NCBI RefSeq assembly: GCF_035046505.1
Contig: NC_089822.1
Coordinates: forward strand, 94,331,659-94,395,658
Length of the DNA stretch: 64,000 nt
From: Tiliqua scincoides
Taxonomy: Eukaryota; Chordata; Lepidosauria; Squamata; Scincidae
Direction of reading: 5' to 3'
Below are positions 1 to 14,666 of the stretch, piece after piece. The notes beneath the pieces are model-generated. The model was not told the origin of the DNA. It worked only from the letters and a program-made list of their open reading frames with translations, and searched no databases. Position 1 is the stretch's first letter. Every line of letters begins with the position of its first letter. The position numbers and the translations under genes were made by a program.

Positions 1-49
1 GCTGCATTGGAGCTGCATCAGGGCTGGAACATTGGATAGGATTGGGCCC
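1..49. mobile_element. End of a Harbinger-like GGGCCC MITE, cut by the window edge
   Basis: It ends in GGATAGGATTGGGCCC, the terminal repeat of the family seen whole at 14486-14666. Confidence 0.55.
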
Positions 50-51
50 AA

Positions 52-754
52 TGTCATTAACCTGAAGTGATGTTGTGGCCAGAAGTGACGCCATCAATTC
101 AGACTTCAAAGCTAAACCATGATCAGCCAAAGGTCCCATTATAGAGCACGCTCGTGCTGTTATTTTGCATAGCTTGGAATTCAAACATTCAAGCTTGGAA
201 GTCAAAGCAGAACACAGACTTGGATCTTTCTGCAACTGCACAGCCCTCCCCCCTTTCCAGTATTCCATCTTCCCATTATTCAGGGCAAAACACCATGCTT
301 TTTTTCCACTTGGAGCCTGGCCTGCCCTGTACAGCTCTGTACCCTGTATTTTCAGCTCTGTATTTTCAATGGCACCTGCGCTAGGTGCTATGCAACCAAC
401 CTGAAATTGGCTCATAACCCACCTAGTGGGTTCCAACCCACAGTTTAAGAAATGTTAGACTACAACAACAAAAATCCCAGCCTGTCAAGCCACAGGGAAC
501 TATTTGATGTCATCCAGGCCATTAGAAATTTATTTATCTCCCAAGTGAGCATTCAAAGTGCATTCAAATAAATCCTAATGTGTTGGAATTCAAACCACTG
601 GATAGCCTTTTTTTTGCAACATCAGCAGATATCCCACCATTTTAAAATACCTTGTCACAATGTTGACCTAGGCTGCAGTCCTAATTACTTTTACATTGGT
701 TACTAACCACACAAAGTGATTACAAAAATTGTTGCAATAAAGTTGCTTCTATGC
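52..754. other. Non-coding, nothing recognised
   Basis: AT-rich sequence. 370-455 (CCCACCTAGTGGGTTCCAAC) may be an eroded hAT end. Neither short frame here shows a domain. Confidence 0.4.
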
Positions 755-1240
755 TCCACTGGAACTTGTGCAAGAAATATGGAATAATAACATCAGTAGT
801 GGGAACACATGCCAGAAGTGGTAGAAAATGAGCAGGTCCAAATCTTCCAAGTCCAGACAGATAAAAAATTGGAACACATCATGCCAGATATAACTATGGT
901 TGAGAAAAAATAAGTGATGCTTATAGATGTGGCCACTCCAGGAGATAATCAAATTGAGGGGAAACAATTGGAAAAGATCACACAATACAATGACCTGAAA
1001 ACTGAAAGAAAACCATCCTTATTGTCACTAGTGCACCAGGCACAATCCCCAAGGCCTTTAAGAAATATCTGGCCAAAATAGGCATTGACAACATAACCGT
1101 TATTATTATTATTATTAACAGTATTTATATACTGCTTTTCAACTAAAAGTTCACAAAGCGGTTTACAGAGAAAAATAAAAAAACTAAATGTCTCCCTGTC
1201 CCAAAAGGGCTCACAATCTACAAAGATACAAAAGAATACC
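755..1240 (+). mobile_element. Remnant of an R4/Dong-type LINE endonuclease region with ATT-repeat tail
   Basis: Broken plus-strand frames read MPDITMVEKK, then VMLIDVATPGDNQIEGKQLE and KITQYNDLKTE. That is the PD...D-type restriction-like endonuclease pattern (kPDi...iiDvaiPgDnrieeKe.EKi.kY.dL) of R4/Dong-clade non-LTR elements. It has at least one in-frame stop. (ATT)n at 1099-1117 and a LINE-type segment (ACAGTATTTATATACTGC) follow. Confidence 0.55.
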
Positions 1241-1947
1241 AGCAGACAGCCACCAGAACAGACACTGCTGGGGTGAGATGGGGCAGTTGAACTGCAACAA
1301 GCTTCAGTACTAAGAACATGGAACATTAAATGGCGATATCTCACCAGTTCTTAAACTCATGGGTAGAGTTTGAAGTAGTCCAAACATCTGGCGGGCTGTG
1401 ATACCACTGTATAATAATGTAGACTGTTTGAGCAGCAGGGCTGGATTAAGCTAGTGTGGGAACTGAAGCACATTATAAAGCTACTTTAAATTAAGGCACT
1501 GCCGCCATTCCCACCCCCTCAGGCCTGCCACCCACTTCTCACCCCATCGCTGCCCTCTCTCTTTCCTGTTACACACCCTCCCTGCCCCCTTCCACCCGCC
1601 ATCCTGTGCTGAGCTTATCTGCTGCAGCACATGCTGATCTTCCACAGGTGCTGGCAGGCCTTTTCACTGGCATCTTGAACTCTTTCACTGTCACAACATG
1701 CTTTCTGGCATGTTTGCGGCAGTGGAGTTCATGCTCTGTCAGTGCTGAAGCACAATAGGATTGTGCCTGCAGTAAAGTTTGAATGAAATTATTTATTTGT
1801 GTCATGTTATTAACAACATCTGTAATGATAACACCATGCAGCATGCAGCTCCCCAACTTGTCAACAACAGTGTTGCCAGATCATGAGATGCCAAGTCTGG
1901 AACAAATCCTTGTGCTTCTCATAAAGAAGTTTTCGGCGATGAGGGTA

Positions 1948-2423
1948 CAGGTGGGACCTCGGTATCCATTGATTTGGCGTCCATTGATTTGACTCACCAC
2001 TGATACCGGGGGTCCACCTTTAGATGTATTTAACAAGGTAAAAAAGCACCAAAATTCAGTATCTTATCTTTATGCTGTTAAAGATGCAAGCTTCTCAGGG
2101 TTAAATATAGCTTTAAAGACCCATCTCCAGGTTTCTTGCTCCTCCATTGTCACCCCAGAATGCATTGGTATAGCCACTAGATGGGGTGAATAATGGAATC
2201 TAATGGAATAATTTCATTCCTTTAGATTCCATTATTCACCCCATCTAGTGGCTAAATGCAGTGTAGTGTCTATACCAATGCATTCTGGGGCAACAATGGA
2301 GGAGTAAGAAACTTGGAAGTAAATCTTTAAAGCTATTTTTCCACTAATGTGGTATCCATTGATTTTTTTTAATCCACTGGGGGTTTCACAATGGAACCCC
2401 AGTGGATAACAAGGCATGATCTG
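1948..2423. mobile_element. pogo/Tigger-like non-autonomous element with internal palindrome
   Basis: TA flanks both ends (1946-1947, 2424-2425). The ends read CAGGTGGGACCTCGGTATCC and, inverted, CAGATCATGCCTTGTTATCC, which match each other and the pogo/Tigger style. The centre is a long palindrome (about 2106-2336) whose arms share CCACTAGATGGGGTGAATAA. Confidence 0.6.
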
Positions 2424-2924
2424 TATATGATATGTGGTTCCTCAAAGGTTATTTTGGGATGCAGTGGCATGAAAAAATAATTCCTGATTCAGGCTGCTCA
2501 TGAAACTCTGTCTGGTTGGGAATTTCTAACCGTCAAAAAATGCACCATTGTAACTTTTTGTAAACTTATCTCCTGTCAGATTCAGAATCCACCCACCTTT
2601 CAAAGGGTAGCAGATTTGGAATTCAGGTTTCAAATTCTGCTATGTGAGAAGCAGTCAAAAGTAAGCAGGAAAGGGTTGACAATACATATATGATGGGGCT
2701 GGCCACATATTCAGTCCTTTTCAATGCTTCTTACTGATATTGGCCTCCCCAAAAATTAATACTAGGGAAGATAAGAGAGAAAATCTAAGTTAACACACCA
2801 GTGGATCCCATGATTACTGGGATTTGTTGAACAACTAGAAACAAAGCAGGAATTGGAACTGATGTGTCATTTTGTAATGGGTGGAACATAATTAATAGCT
2901 TGAAAATTAAAGACTGCAACTTTA
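2424..2924. other. Non-coding, nothing recognised
   Basis: Unique-looking sequence without a frame or repeat I know. 3386-3704 and 3870-4376 are likewise blank apart from a LINE tail scrap at 3810-3872. Confidence 0.4.
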
Positions 2925-3385
2925 TTCAATCCAGCTCATCCTCTCTGGTCATCAGAGAAGGCCCCTTTACAGGTGCCATTGCCTATGGAGGTGGGAGAGT
3001 TGGTGGCAAGGAATAGGGCCTTCTCAGTTGTGGCACCAACATTATGGAACTGCCTCCCTCTTAACTTAGAAACCTTAGAGGCTTTTTGGCAGGGCTTAAA
3101 GACATTGTTATTTAGATCAACCTTTTGAGTCCAGGTCTTTTTAATATCAGATATCATGGGGAGGGGGGTTTAAGCTGATTAGATTTTATGGGTCTGCCCC
3201 CTTTGTCACTGATTGCTGCGAGTTATGATTTTTTTGTTGTTTTTGAATATTATATTTTTTAATGTTGCCTTATTGTGCTGTGTAGATTTTAAATGTTTGT
3301 AGTTTTTATTGTGATTATATGTTGTGAGCTTCTTTGAATGCGCTTCAGGGAGATAAAGTGGGGTAGAAATTTAGTTTAAAAAAGC
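2925..3385 (+). mobile_element. L2/CR1-type LINE 3' end, degraded
   Basis: It reads SSEKAPLQVPLPMEVG, then ARNRAFSVVAPTLWNCLPLN, the C-terminal signature of L2/CR1 reverse transcriptase proteins, followed by a 3'UTR ending near GAGATAAAGTGGGGTAGAAA. It is the same family as 53925-54508. Confidence 0.65.
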
Positions 3386-3704
3386 ATCTTCAGCCCACGT
3401 TTTTAGAAGTAGCAATATTTAACAACCAGTGTAGGCAAAGTAAGGGCAATGACTATAGCAAAAGAAACTGAGCATGCATCTTTTGCCAGTTCAGAATCTC
3501 TTTTGATTTCAATGTTTAAAAAAGTATGTATTTTATTCTCCATTCCACAAGTACTAGTAGTGTTTGTGTACTGTATAATATAATTCCTGTTATAGATCAT
3601 TTTTAATTGGTTTTTACATACTAGAAATATACTATGAAGTTGTAAAATCTACTGACCCCTGAAGAGCAAATGACTTTATTTTGTACAACCAAACAGTATT
3701 AGAG

Positions 3705-3786
3705 TCCAATCCTAGCCATGTCTACTCAGAAGTAAGTCCAATTATAGTCAATAGATCTTTCTCCTTGGTAAGTGTGAATAGGATTA
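3705..3786. repeat. 80-bp palindromic repeat, copy
   Basis: Consensus of the family by eye: CAATCCTATGCATGTCTACT, CAGAAGTAAGTCC, ~20 variable bases with CAATGGG, CTTACTCCCAGG, AAGTGTGTATAGGATTGCAG. The two halves are rough inverted copies. This copy spans CCAATCCTAGCC to GTGAATAGGATTACC. Confidence 0.7.
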
Positions 3787-4376
3787 CCACCTTAGGATTA
3801 CTACAAATGTTGATACTGTATATTGCTTTTCAACAAAAAAGTTCACAGAGTGATTTACACACCAAAAATGTGTAAAAGTGCTCAGTATGCACTGGCTAAC
3901 TACTAGGAAAAGTGGCATTAGTGGGTTTTTGAAACCTGGCTTGAGCATTGTCATAGGTAAGCATTAATTTTGCCACCCTCAAGAAAGACTTCCCTGACTG
4001 CAGCCTCTCATCCTGATGCTGACGGGCTTGCGCTGGCCCACTGTTGGTACGCACTATCGCAAAGGTGCCGTAAGGCAAACCTGCGACAGTCTCCACTGGT
4101 CAAGCGCTTGACCAGGCTCAGTTCTCCGCCAGATCCATAGCCTCACATCAAGACTTCTGGCCCAACATGGGGCTCCTTTTTTCTGTGCCGGCTATTTTTC
4201 CTGCGCCGGAGTCGCGTAGCCCCATTGATGGGCTCCTTATCTTAGAGGAAGGGGATGAATGCTCCCGAGGAGATGTCAGGAGCTGCCATTTTGGCACCAT
4301 TGCAGCCCTGGACGCCAGGCAGCTCAGGATTTGGGCTTTTTCTTGTTCTGAAGGGAATTTTTATTTATTTTTATTT

Positions 4377-5085
4377 GTTGGCAACCTTCAGTCTCGGAAG
4401 ACTATGGTATCGTGCTCTGGATGTTGGTTCTGGCACAGCATCTAGTGTGGCTGAAAAGGCCAATTCGGGAGTGACAATCCCTTCCACACTGGGAGCAAGT
4501 GTAGTGTGTCCCTGGTCTGTCTCCCTGGCTGTGGGCCTTCCTTCTTTGCCTCTTTGCCTCAGACTGTTGGCCAAGTGTCTCTTCAAACTGGGAAAGGCCA
4601 TGCTGCACAGCCTGCTTCCAAGCGGGCCGCTCAGAGGCCAGGGTTTCCCACCTGCTGAGGTCCACTCCTAAGGCCTTCAGATCCCTCTTGCAGATGTCCT
4701 TGTATCGCAACTGTGGTCTACCTGTAGGGCACTTTCCTTGCACGAGTTCTCCATAGAGGAGATCCTTTGGGATCCGGCCATCATCCATTCTTATGACATG
4801 ACCGAGCCAACGCAGGCATCTCTGTTTCAGCAGTGCATACATGCTAGGGATTCCAGCTCGTTCCAGGACTGTGTTGTTTGGAACTTTGTCCTGCCAGGTG
4901 ATGCCAAGGATGCGTCGGAGGCAACGCATGTGAAAAGCGTTCAGTTTCCTCTCCTGTTGTGAGCGAAGAGTCCATGACTCGCTGCAGTACAGAAGTGTAC
5001 TCAGGACGCAAGCTCTGTAGACCTGGATCTTGGTATGTTCCGTCAGCTTCTTGTTGGACCAGACTCTCTTTGTGAGTAGCAGCAA
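4377..5085 (-). mobile_element. 5'-truncated LINE, 3' ORF end and tail (minus strand)
   Basis: A 227-codon open frame (5085-4402) encodes the C-terminal part of a non-LTR polyprotein: QVYRACVLSTLLYCSESWTL, FHMRCLRRILGITWQDKVPN, LRWLGHVIRMDDGRIPKDLL, and a final zinc-knuckle-like CSQCGRDCHSRIGLFSHTRC. The 3' tail ends ACTGAAGGTTGCCAAC (complement of 4377-4392). The frame is still open, so it is fairly young. The clade is not certain. It abuts a 5S-derived SINE head-to-head at about 5080. Confidence 0.75.
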
Positions 5086-5231
5086 CTGTTACCCTGCACA
5101 TGCCTGATCTCGTCTGATCTTGGAAGCTAACCAGGGTCAGGCCTGGTTAGTACTTGGATGGCAGACCGCCTGGGAATACTGGGTGCTGTAGGCTTATATA
5201 CCATAGTCTTTCGAGACTGAAGGTTGCCAAC
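5081..5231 (+). mobile_element. 5S rRNA-derived SINE (plus strand)
   Basis: 5097-5195 is close to a vertebrate 5S rRNA gene over its length: TGATCTCGTCTGATCTTGGA, GAAGCTAACCAGGGTCAGGC, GGTTAGTACTTGGATGGCAG, CCGCCTGGGAATACTGGGTG. The A-box, intermediate element and C-box of the internal Pol III promoter are recognisable. The 3' tail CCATAGTCTTTCGAGACTGA...GCCAAC is shared with the LINE at 4377-5085. Confidence 0.8.
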
Positions 5232-5252
5232 CATCATCAATTATTTTTATTT

Positions 5253-5390
5253 ATACAGGTATTTATATACCGCCTTTCTCTGGTCTTCAGATTTCTCCTC
5301 AGACTTTAATCCAAGGCGGTTTACAAAGGCAGGCTGTTCTAAACCCCCATAGGGATTTTTACAATTGAATAGTTCTAGTCTTTCATAGAA
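5253..5390. repeat. LINE (CR1/L3-type) 3' segment
   Basis: TATTTATATACCGCCTTTCT and CCAAGGCGGTTTACAAAGGC match the segment at 63215-63340. Homology continues weakly to about 5610 (GGTTGTTTCGAACTGGCAGC against CTCGAACTGGCGACC at 63479). Confidence 0.5.
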
Positions 5391-5914
5391 CTCCTTGTTC
5401 CAGCTGGATTCCTTCCTGGTCTGGCCTCTCTCTGGCCCTTTGCCTCCTACACTCCACTTGACAGCAACTCCTCTCTGCCACCGAGGGTCAGCTCATCAGT
5501 ATATCAGCATGTCGTCAGTTCTCGGGTACTTCCGGTTGTTTCGAACTGGCAGCCTCAGATCTTCAGGCATACAAGGCGGCAGCTCTACCCCTGTCTACTT
5601 CCTGAATGAAGTAGACTTCTTTCAGTTGTATGGACTGAAGGGGAAGGGGCTGCAGTCTGTGAAATGAAAGGTGTTCAAATTGCCCCAGATCTCAAAAAAT
5701 GTTCTTCCATGAGTCTGGGGCTGAATGGAGTGAGGGGGGAAAACTATCTCCATCGTAGAGAATTTTACTTATTTACTTGAACCTCTTGAAAATGTGCCAC
5801 TGCAATCAGCTGCTACCTGTGTATATTAATTGGGGTCACTGATACCAGCATCATTAGCACCCACCAACTCCCAGTGTACTTTGGTCATCTTAGCATGATT
5901 CTCTGTATAGTTAT

Positions 5915-5971
5915 TTGATTTTTCTCTGTAAACCGTTTTGAATTTTTGTTGAAAAGCGGTATATAAATACT

Positions 5972-6032
<61 letters not shown>
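5915..6032 (+). repeat. LINE 3' tail ending in (AAT)n
   Basis: CTCTGTAAACCGTTTTGAAT ... AAGCGGTATATAAATACTG followed by about 20 AAT units (5972-6032). Confidence 0.6.
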
Positions 6033-6036
<4 letters not shown>

Positions 6037-6039
6037 TGG

Positions 6040-6110
6040 TGTTTCAGAAATGTCCCACTGAGCTAAATAAGACTTATACCCAAGTCAGTGTGCATAGGAT
6101 TGCAGTTGTG
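6040..6110. repeat. 80-bp palindromic repeat, degraded copy
   Basis: It retains GTCCCACTGAGC and GTGTGCATAGGATTGCAG. Confidence 0.45.
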
Positions 6111-6117
6111 GATTCCA

Positions 6118-6560
6118 GTTAAAGATTTTGGAGGCATTTTGTGGCCCAGCCAAAACTCCCTCCTGTGCCAGCGTAACTAGCGTTGTGCCGCTTTACAGCT
6201 ATTGCAAAGCAGCTTCCATTGACACATTCCAGCAGGGCCACAGACATCTACTTGAGCAGGTAAGCCTGCACTGGCTGGAAGGAGGCAGGGAGGGGGTTGA
6301 ATGGGGTGGGCAGAACAGGGCAGTGATGAAGGGCAGGATAAAGGGCAGATCAGGCCCAGGAGGTGGGTGGGATCGGTGGTGGCTGCACATTCTGAATCTT
6401 GAGCCCCTTCGCAGGCCTGATCCACTTTCACAGAGCAACAGACGTGCGCCAGCAATTAAGCTGGTGCAGGTCTGAGTTGCCTCATAGTGGCTGCTGGGGC
6501 TTACCCTGGAGCAAGGAGACAAATATCCCCTTATCCTGAGGAGACCTCCAACAGCTGAAA
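6118..6560. mobile_element. Long Harbinger-like MITE relative
   Basis: It shares blocks with 31560-32025, 55336-55800 and 60630-61130 (for example GCTGGTGCAGGTCTGAG and GCAGGCCTGATCC). The ends are not clear. Confidence 0.35.
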
Positions 6561-7242
6561 ATTCCCTGAGGGATACAGAAGTAGCCATGCTGGCACCACT
6601 GCACAGGGATTTAGTTAGAATTCAGCTATTTGAATAGTAGTGTGGTTTTTTCTTCTTCAAATGATTTGCTCAGCCACTGTGTTATACAGAAGTACAATGA
6701 CATAATACATCCCTCTGAAAAACATTTATGCCCAATTAATGTGAATATGGTGTGTTTGCTGCTAAAAGCCTTGCAGAATTTACAGATCTCCTTGTTATGC
6801 AAGAAACATATGAAGAAGCAGTTATTACATCACTTTTTTCTTTTGTAGCAGTTATGTGCCTTCATCTGCACTCCTCAGGAAGGCGCAGTGCTTCTTTACA
6901 GACATATCTTCCAATAGGAGTAGAACAATGTGGTAAATTCTTCATACTTGGCAGTGAGTCTTGCAAACGTGCTTTACAGCATGTTTGCGACAGTTCTCGG
7001 TGACATGGAGCCATGCTGCCGAGCACAGGATTGGGCTCTAAATTGCCTTGAATGCTGTCTAAAAACAGAGAAAAGTGGTATATAAATACCTATGTACGTA
7101 TGCCCCAGAAAACAATGCAGGACTTGCTCCCAAATGTTTCTAGGTCTGCAGTCTTAATGAGTTGACACTGGATACAGAATATCCATCTGGAGACTGTATA
7201 TTTGACTGAAGCCATGTTCAACAGAAAGCTGTAATAAGAATA
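6561..7242. other. Non-coding, repeat scraps only
   Basis: 6960-7040 ends CACAGGATTGGGCTCT (Harbinger-like end) and 7040-7095 is a LINE tail (GTGGTATATAAATACC). The rest is unassigned. Confidence 0.35.
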
Positions 7243-7499
7243 CAGGCATGCTCTGTCTAACAATGGTTTGCTTAATGATGGACTGCATATATGATGGTGG
7301 TCAAAGCACAAGAGGTTCTTAATGAGGCAGTCAGGTCTCCCATAGCAGAGTGTCTTTTTACACAACAAAGAGGCTCTTAATGCAAAGAAGAGGCAATCTA
7401 TCTGCAATAGCCTAGCCAGCTAGTGTCTGGCAGGGAGTGTCTGTTTACGCAACAATGGTAATAGTTTCCTGTCAGTGTGGATGACATCTGGATATCTGG

Positions 7500-7642
7500 T
7501 CAGTCTCGAAAGACTATGGTATAAGCCTACAGCACCTGGTATTCCCGGGCGGTCTCCCATACAAATACTAACCAGGCTTGACCCTGCTTAGCTTCCGAGA
7601 TCAGACAAGATCAGGCATCTGCAGAGTCACAGTTGCTGCACA
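7500..7642 (-). mobile_element. 5S rRNA-derived SINE (minus strand)
   Basis: It is the complement of the 5S-derived family: GACTATGGTATAAGCCTACA, GGCGGTCTCCCAT, ACCAGGCTTGACCCTGCTTA, GAGATCAGACAAGATCAGGC, then GTCACAGTTGCTGCA at its 5' end. The outermost tail bases (GTTGGCAACCTT) are missing. It is joined head-to-head to the element at 7643. Confidence 0.75.
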
Positions 7643-8120
7643 GATTTTCCCCTGGGGGCTGGGGATAAGAATAGGCCTTCAGTTTGGCTGTACTTGTCGT
7701 AAGAGGCGACTAAACAGCCACCGGGTAGATGGGACTCGTCAGCCTGGGAAGGCAGCTCATCTAAGAGAAGGAAAACTCTGATCCTAAACCTCCACTGCCT
7801 TGTGGCTACATCCAGTTATGGAAAAGGCTTCAGGAGTCAACCTCGAGGCAAAATCCGGAGCCGGAGTCCCTGAGGCAGTTCATGGCGGAACACAGTCACA
7901 TTCTGGCAACTCCTGCGACGCCGCTGGAACCAACCGTATTGGCCTCTGCCTTTCCATTGGACCATTTCAGCGACGTGGAGAGGGGGGATTTGCTGCATGG
8001 GTAACAGCCTATCCTCCATACCTACTTTACCCAGACTTCGCGCACTGGAGAGGACACTCTGTTCCAGAACCACCATTCAGAGCGTGACACCATAGTCTTC
8101 CTAGACTGAAGGATGCCAAC
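7643..8120 (+). mobile_element. LINE-type 3' segment, ~480 bp, with the shared tail
   Basis: It is the same family as 59869-60331, matching over the whole length with differences largely at CpG sites. It ends CCATAGTCTTCCTAGACTGA...GCCAAC, the tail of the LINE at 4377 and of the 5S SINE. It has no long frame. It may be a LINE 3'UTR or a separate non-autonomous element. Confidence 0.6.
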
Positions 8121-8450
8121 TATATAACTATGGTAATAGATTGTGCTGAACATTCACTTAATGACCCAATCGCATAACAACAGGGGTCAGAGAACGTATC
8201 CTCGTCGTTATGTGTGCACCTGTATAGATCATAAGTGCTGTAAATTTTCGTACAACTTCAAATAAGAAAAGCTCTTGTAGTTCAAATTTGTATCTGTTTA
8301 TTTGAATGTAAAATCTACATTTAATTTTTTAAGTTACGTAGGAATAGGAGTGCCTCCCTAAAAGGAAAAAATTTATTTCTGTATTCTGTATATTGAGTAT
8401 ACAGAAAGTGTGTGATTTTTCCTGCTCACTTCACTTTTGGGGAACGACCT

Positions 8451-8612
8451 GAAATCCTATCCACACTTTCCTGGGAGTAAGTCCCATAGACTTTAATGGG
8501 ACTTACTTCTGAGTAGACATGTATGGGCTTGGGCTCTAAGGCAGCCTTTCCTGGGAGTAAGCCCCATAGGCTACAATAGGACTTCTGAGTAAATATGCAT
8601 AGGGTTGGACTG
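8451..8612. repeat. 80-bp palindromic repeats, two in a row
   Basis: Two copies (8451-8535, 8541-8612), both with CTGGGAGTAAG...CCCATAG and a CTTCTGAGTA block, immediately before the THAP1 CpG-rich promoter. Confidence 0.75.
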
Positions 8613-8800
8613 TCAAATAGGAACTTCCAGCACCAGTTCGGAAGGACAGCCTCCAAGCCAGCCCCTTGGAAGGGTGAGGCGTTCGATGACAGGTAGGCGG
8701 GGCTAAGCCCAACCCTCTGTCACTATTGGCCACTCCAAAAAGGGACGCGTCACACCCAAACACTGTAGGGGATGCCTCATTGCAAAAACCGACGCGGAAG

Positions 8801-8810
8801 TCTCGCGAGA
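8801..8810. promoter_or_regulatory. TCTCGCGAGA palindromic promoter motif
   Basis: The exact palindrome TCTCGCGAGA lies 201 bases before the THAP1 ATG. This motif is known from TATA-less CpG-island housekeeping promoters, often bidirectional. Its role here is inferred from sequence and position only. Confidence 0.6.
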
Positions 8811-8829
8811 GCTGGCGTGAAGCTGGCAC

Positions 8830-8840
8830 CGCCATATTGA
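8830..8840. promoter_or_regulatory. YY1-like site (CCGCCATATTG)
   Basis: CCGCCATATTG matches the YY1 core GCCAT with flanking CG and sits 20 bases after the CGCG palindrome, a common arrangement in TATA-less promoters just at or downstream of the start site. This is an inference from motif and spacing. Confidence 0.45.
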
Positions 8841-9010
8841 AGTAGGGAGAGGCCGCATCCCGCATATGTCGTTCTGCAAGGTTTTTTTTTTTAAAAAATT
8901 TTTATAAGGGGGGAGAGGACCTCAGTGGGGCATCAAGAGCCCCACAGCCTTGTGGAGCTCGCGGGAAAAATAAGGGCGGGGGCCGCAGAGGCGGGGGCGG
9001 CGGCGAGAGG

Positions 9011-14031
<5,021 letters not shown>

Positions 14032-14152
14032 GGAGCTTTTGTTTATATTTATGGGGCACTCCCTGATTTTGCCTCATCAGACTAACTCAGAAGTTCAGTT
14101 TGAAAAAGAAATGCTTTCTAGTTTGGTGTACAAGATACTTCAGCCCTTAAAC

Positions 14153-14410
14153 AATAAAAAAAAATTGCTATATAATAACTTATTTTTGTCACTGTGGGTT
14201 TTTGGAATATTTATTGACCAGTTTCTAAATAATAGTAGTAGCACTGTGTATACAAACAGGACAAATTACAAATGGCAGCAGCATACTCCCAGTCGTTGAT
14301 ACAATTCTTTCCAAAAATAGAACCAGTATTAAGGATGATTTTGTTAATCCATTGTTATGGTATTAATATATTTCAGCCCTTTGTTGCAGGGGGCAACAAT
14401 ATCAAATAAA
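14153..14410 (+). terminator. THAP1: Candidate THAP1 polyadenylation signals
   Basis: AATAAA occurs at 14153-14158 and again at 14405-14410, 122 and 374 bases after the THAP1 stop. Either could end the transcript. No other strong hexamer lies between the stop and the MITE at 14486. Confidence 0.5.
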
Positions 14411-14485
14411 AAATGTAATAGAAAAATAACACTCAAATAGTACATGAATGAAAGCTCATGTGGTGAAGAACTGTGAGCCAGCTAA

Positions 14486-14666
14486 GGGCCCAATCCTATC
14501 CAACTTTCCACCAAAGAATGCAGCACATGTCCCATTGGCATGGCTGCACCAGCCCTGGAAAATTGAATTAGGATTAGGCCTGTGACTTCCTCCCCATCAC
14601 ATGATGCAGTGCACACTCCATTGGCGTGGCTGCACCAGAACTGGAAATTTGGTTAGGATTGGGCCC
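14486..14666. mobile_element. Harbinger-like MITE, intact
   Basis: The ends GGGCCCAATCCTATCC and GGTTAGGATTGGGCCC are flanked by TAA on both sides, the 3-bp target size and sequence of PIF/Harbinger. It is 181 bp. It is the best-defined copy of the family. Confidence 0.6.

Larger units (their letters stand above)
7243..8222. mobile_element. pogo-like element split by a SINE/LINE composite
   Basis: TA flanks both ends (7241-7242, 8223-8224). The ends are CAGGCATGCTCTGTCTAACA and, inverted, CAGGTGCACACATAACGACG, the latter typical of pogo/Tigger ends. The middle (7500-8120) is a later insertion. Confidence 0.45.

Noticed and set aside
4255-4671. 138-residue plus-strand frame
   Set aside because: Antisense shadow of the LINE ORF on the minus strand.
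5097-5195. Functional 5S rRNA gene
   Set aside because: It has many substitutions, no Pol III T-run terminator right after it, and a tail shared with LINEs and with two other dispersed copies. It is a SINE head.
1-9000. RNF170 3' end upstream of THAP1
   Set aside because: Expected from mammalian gene order, but no frame resembling its RING or membrane segments was found here.
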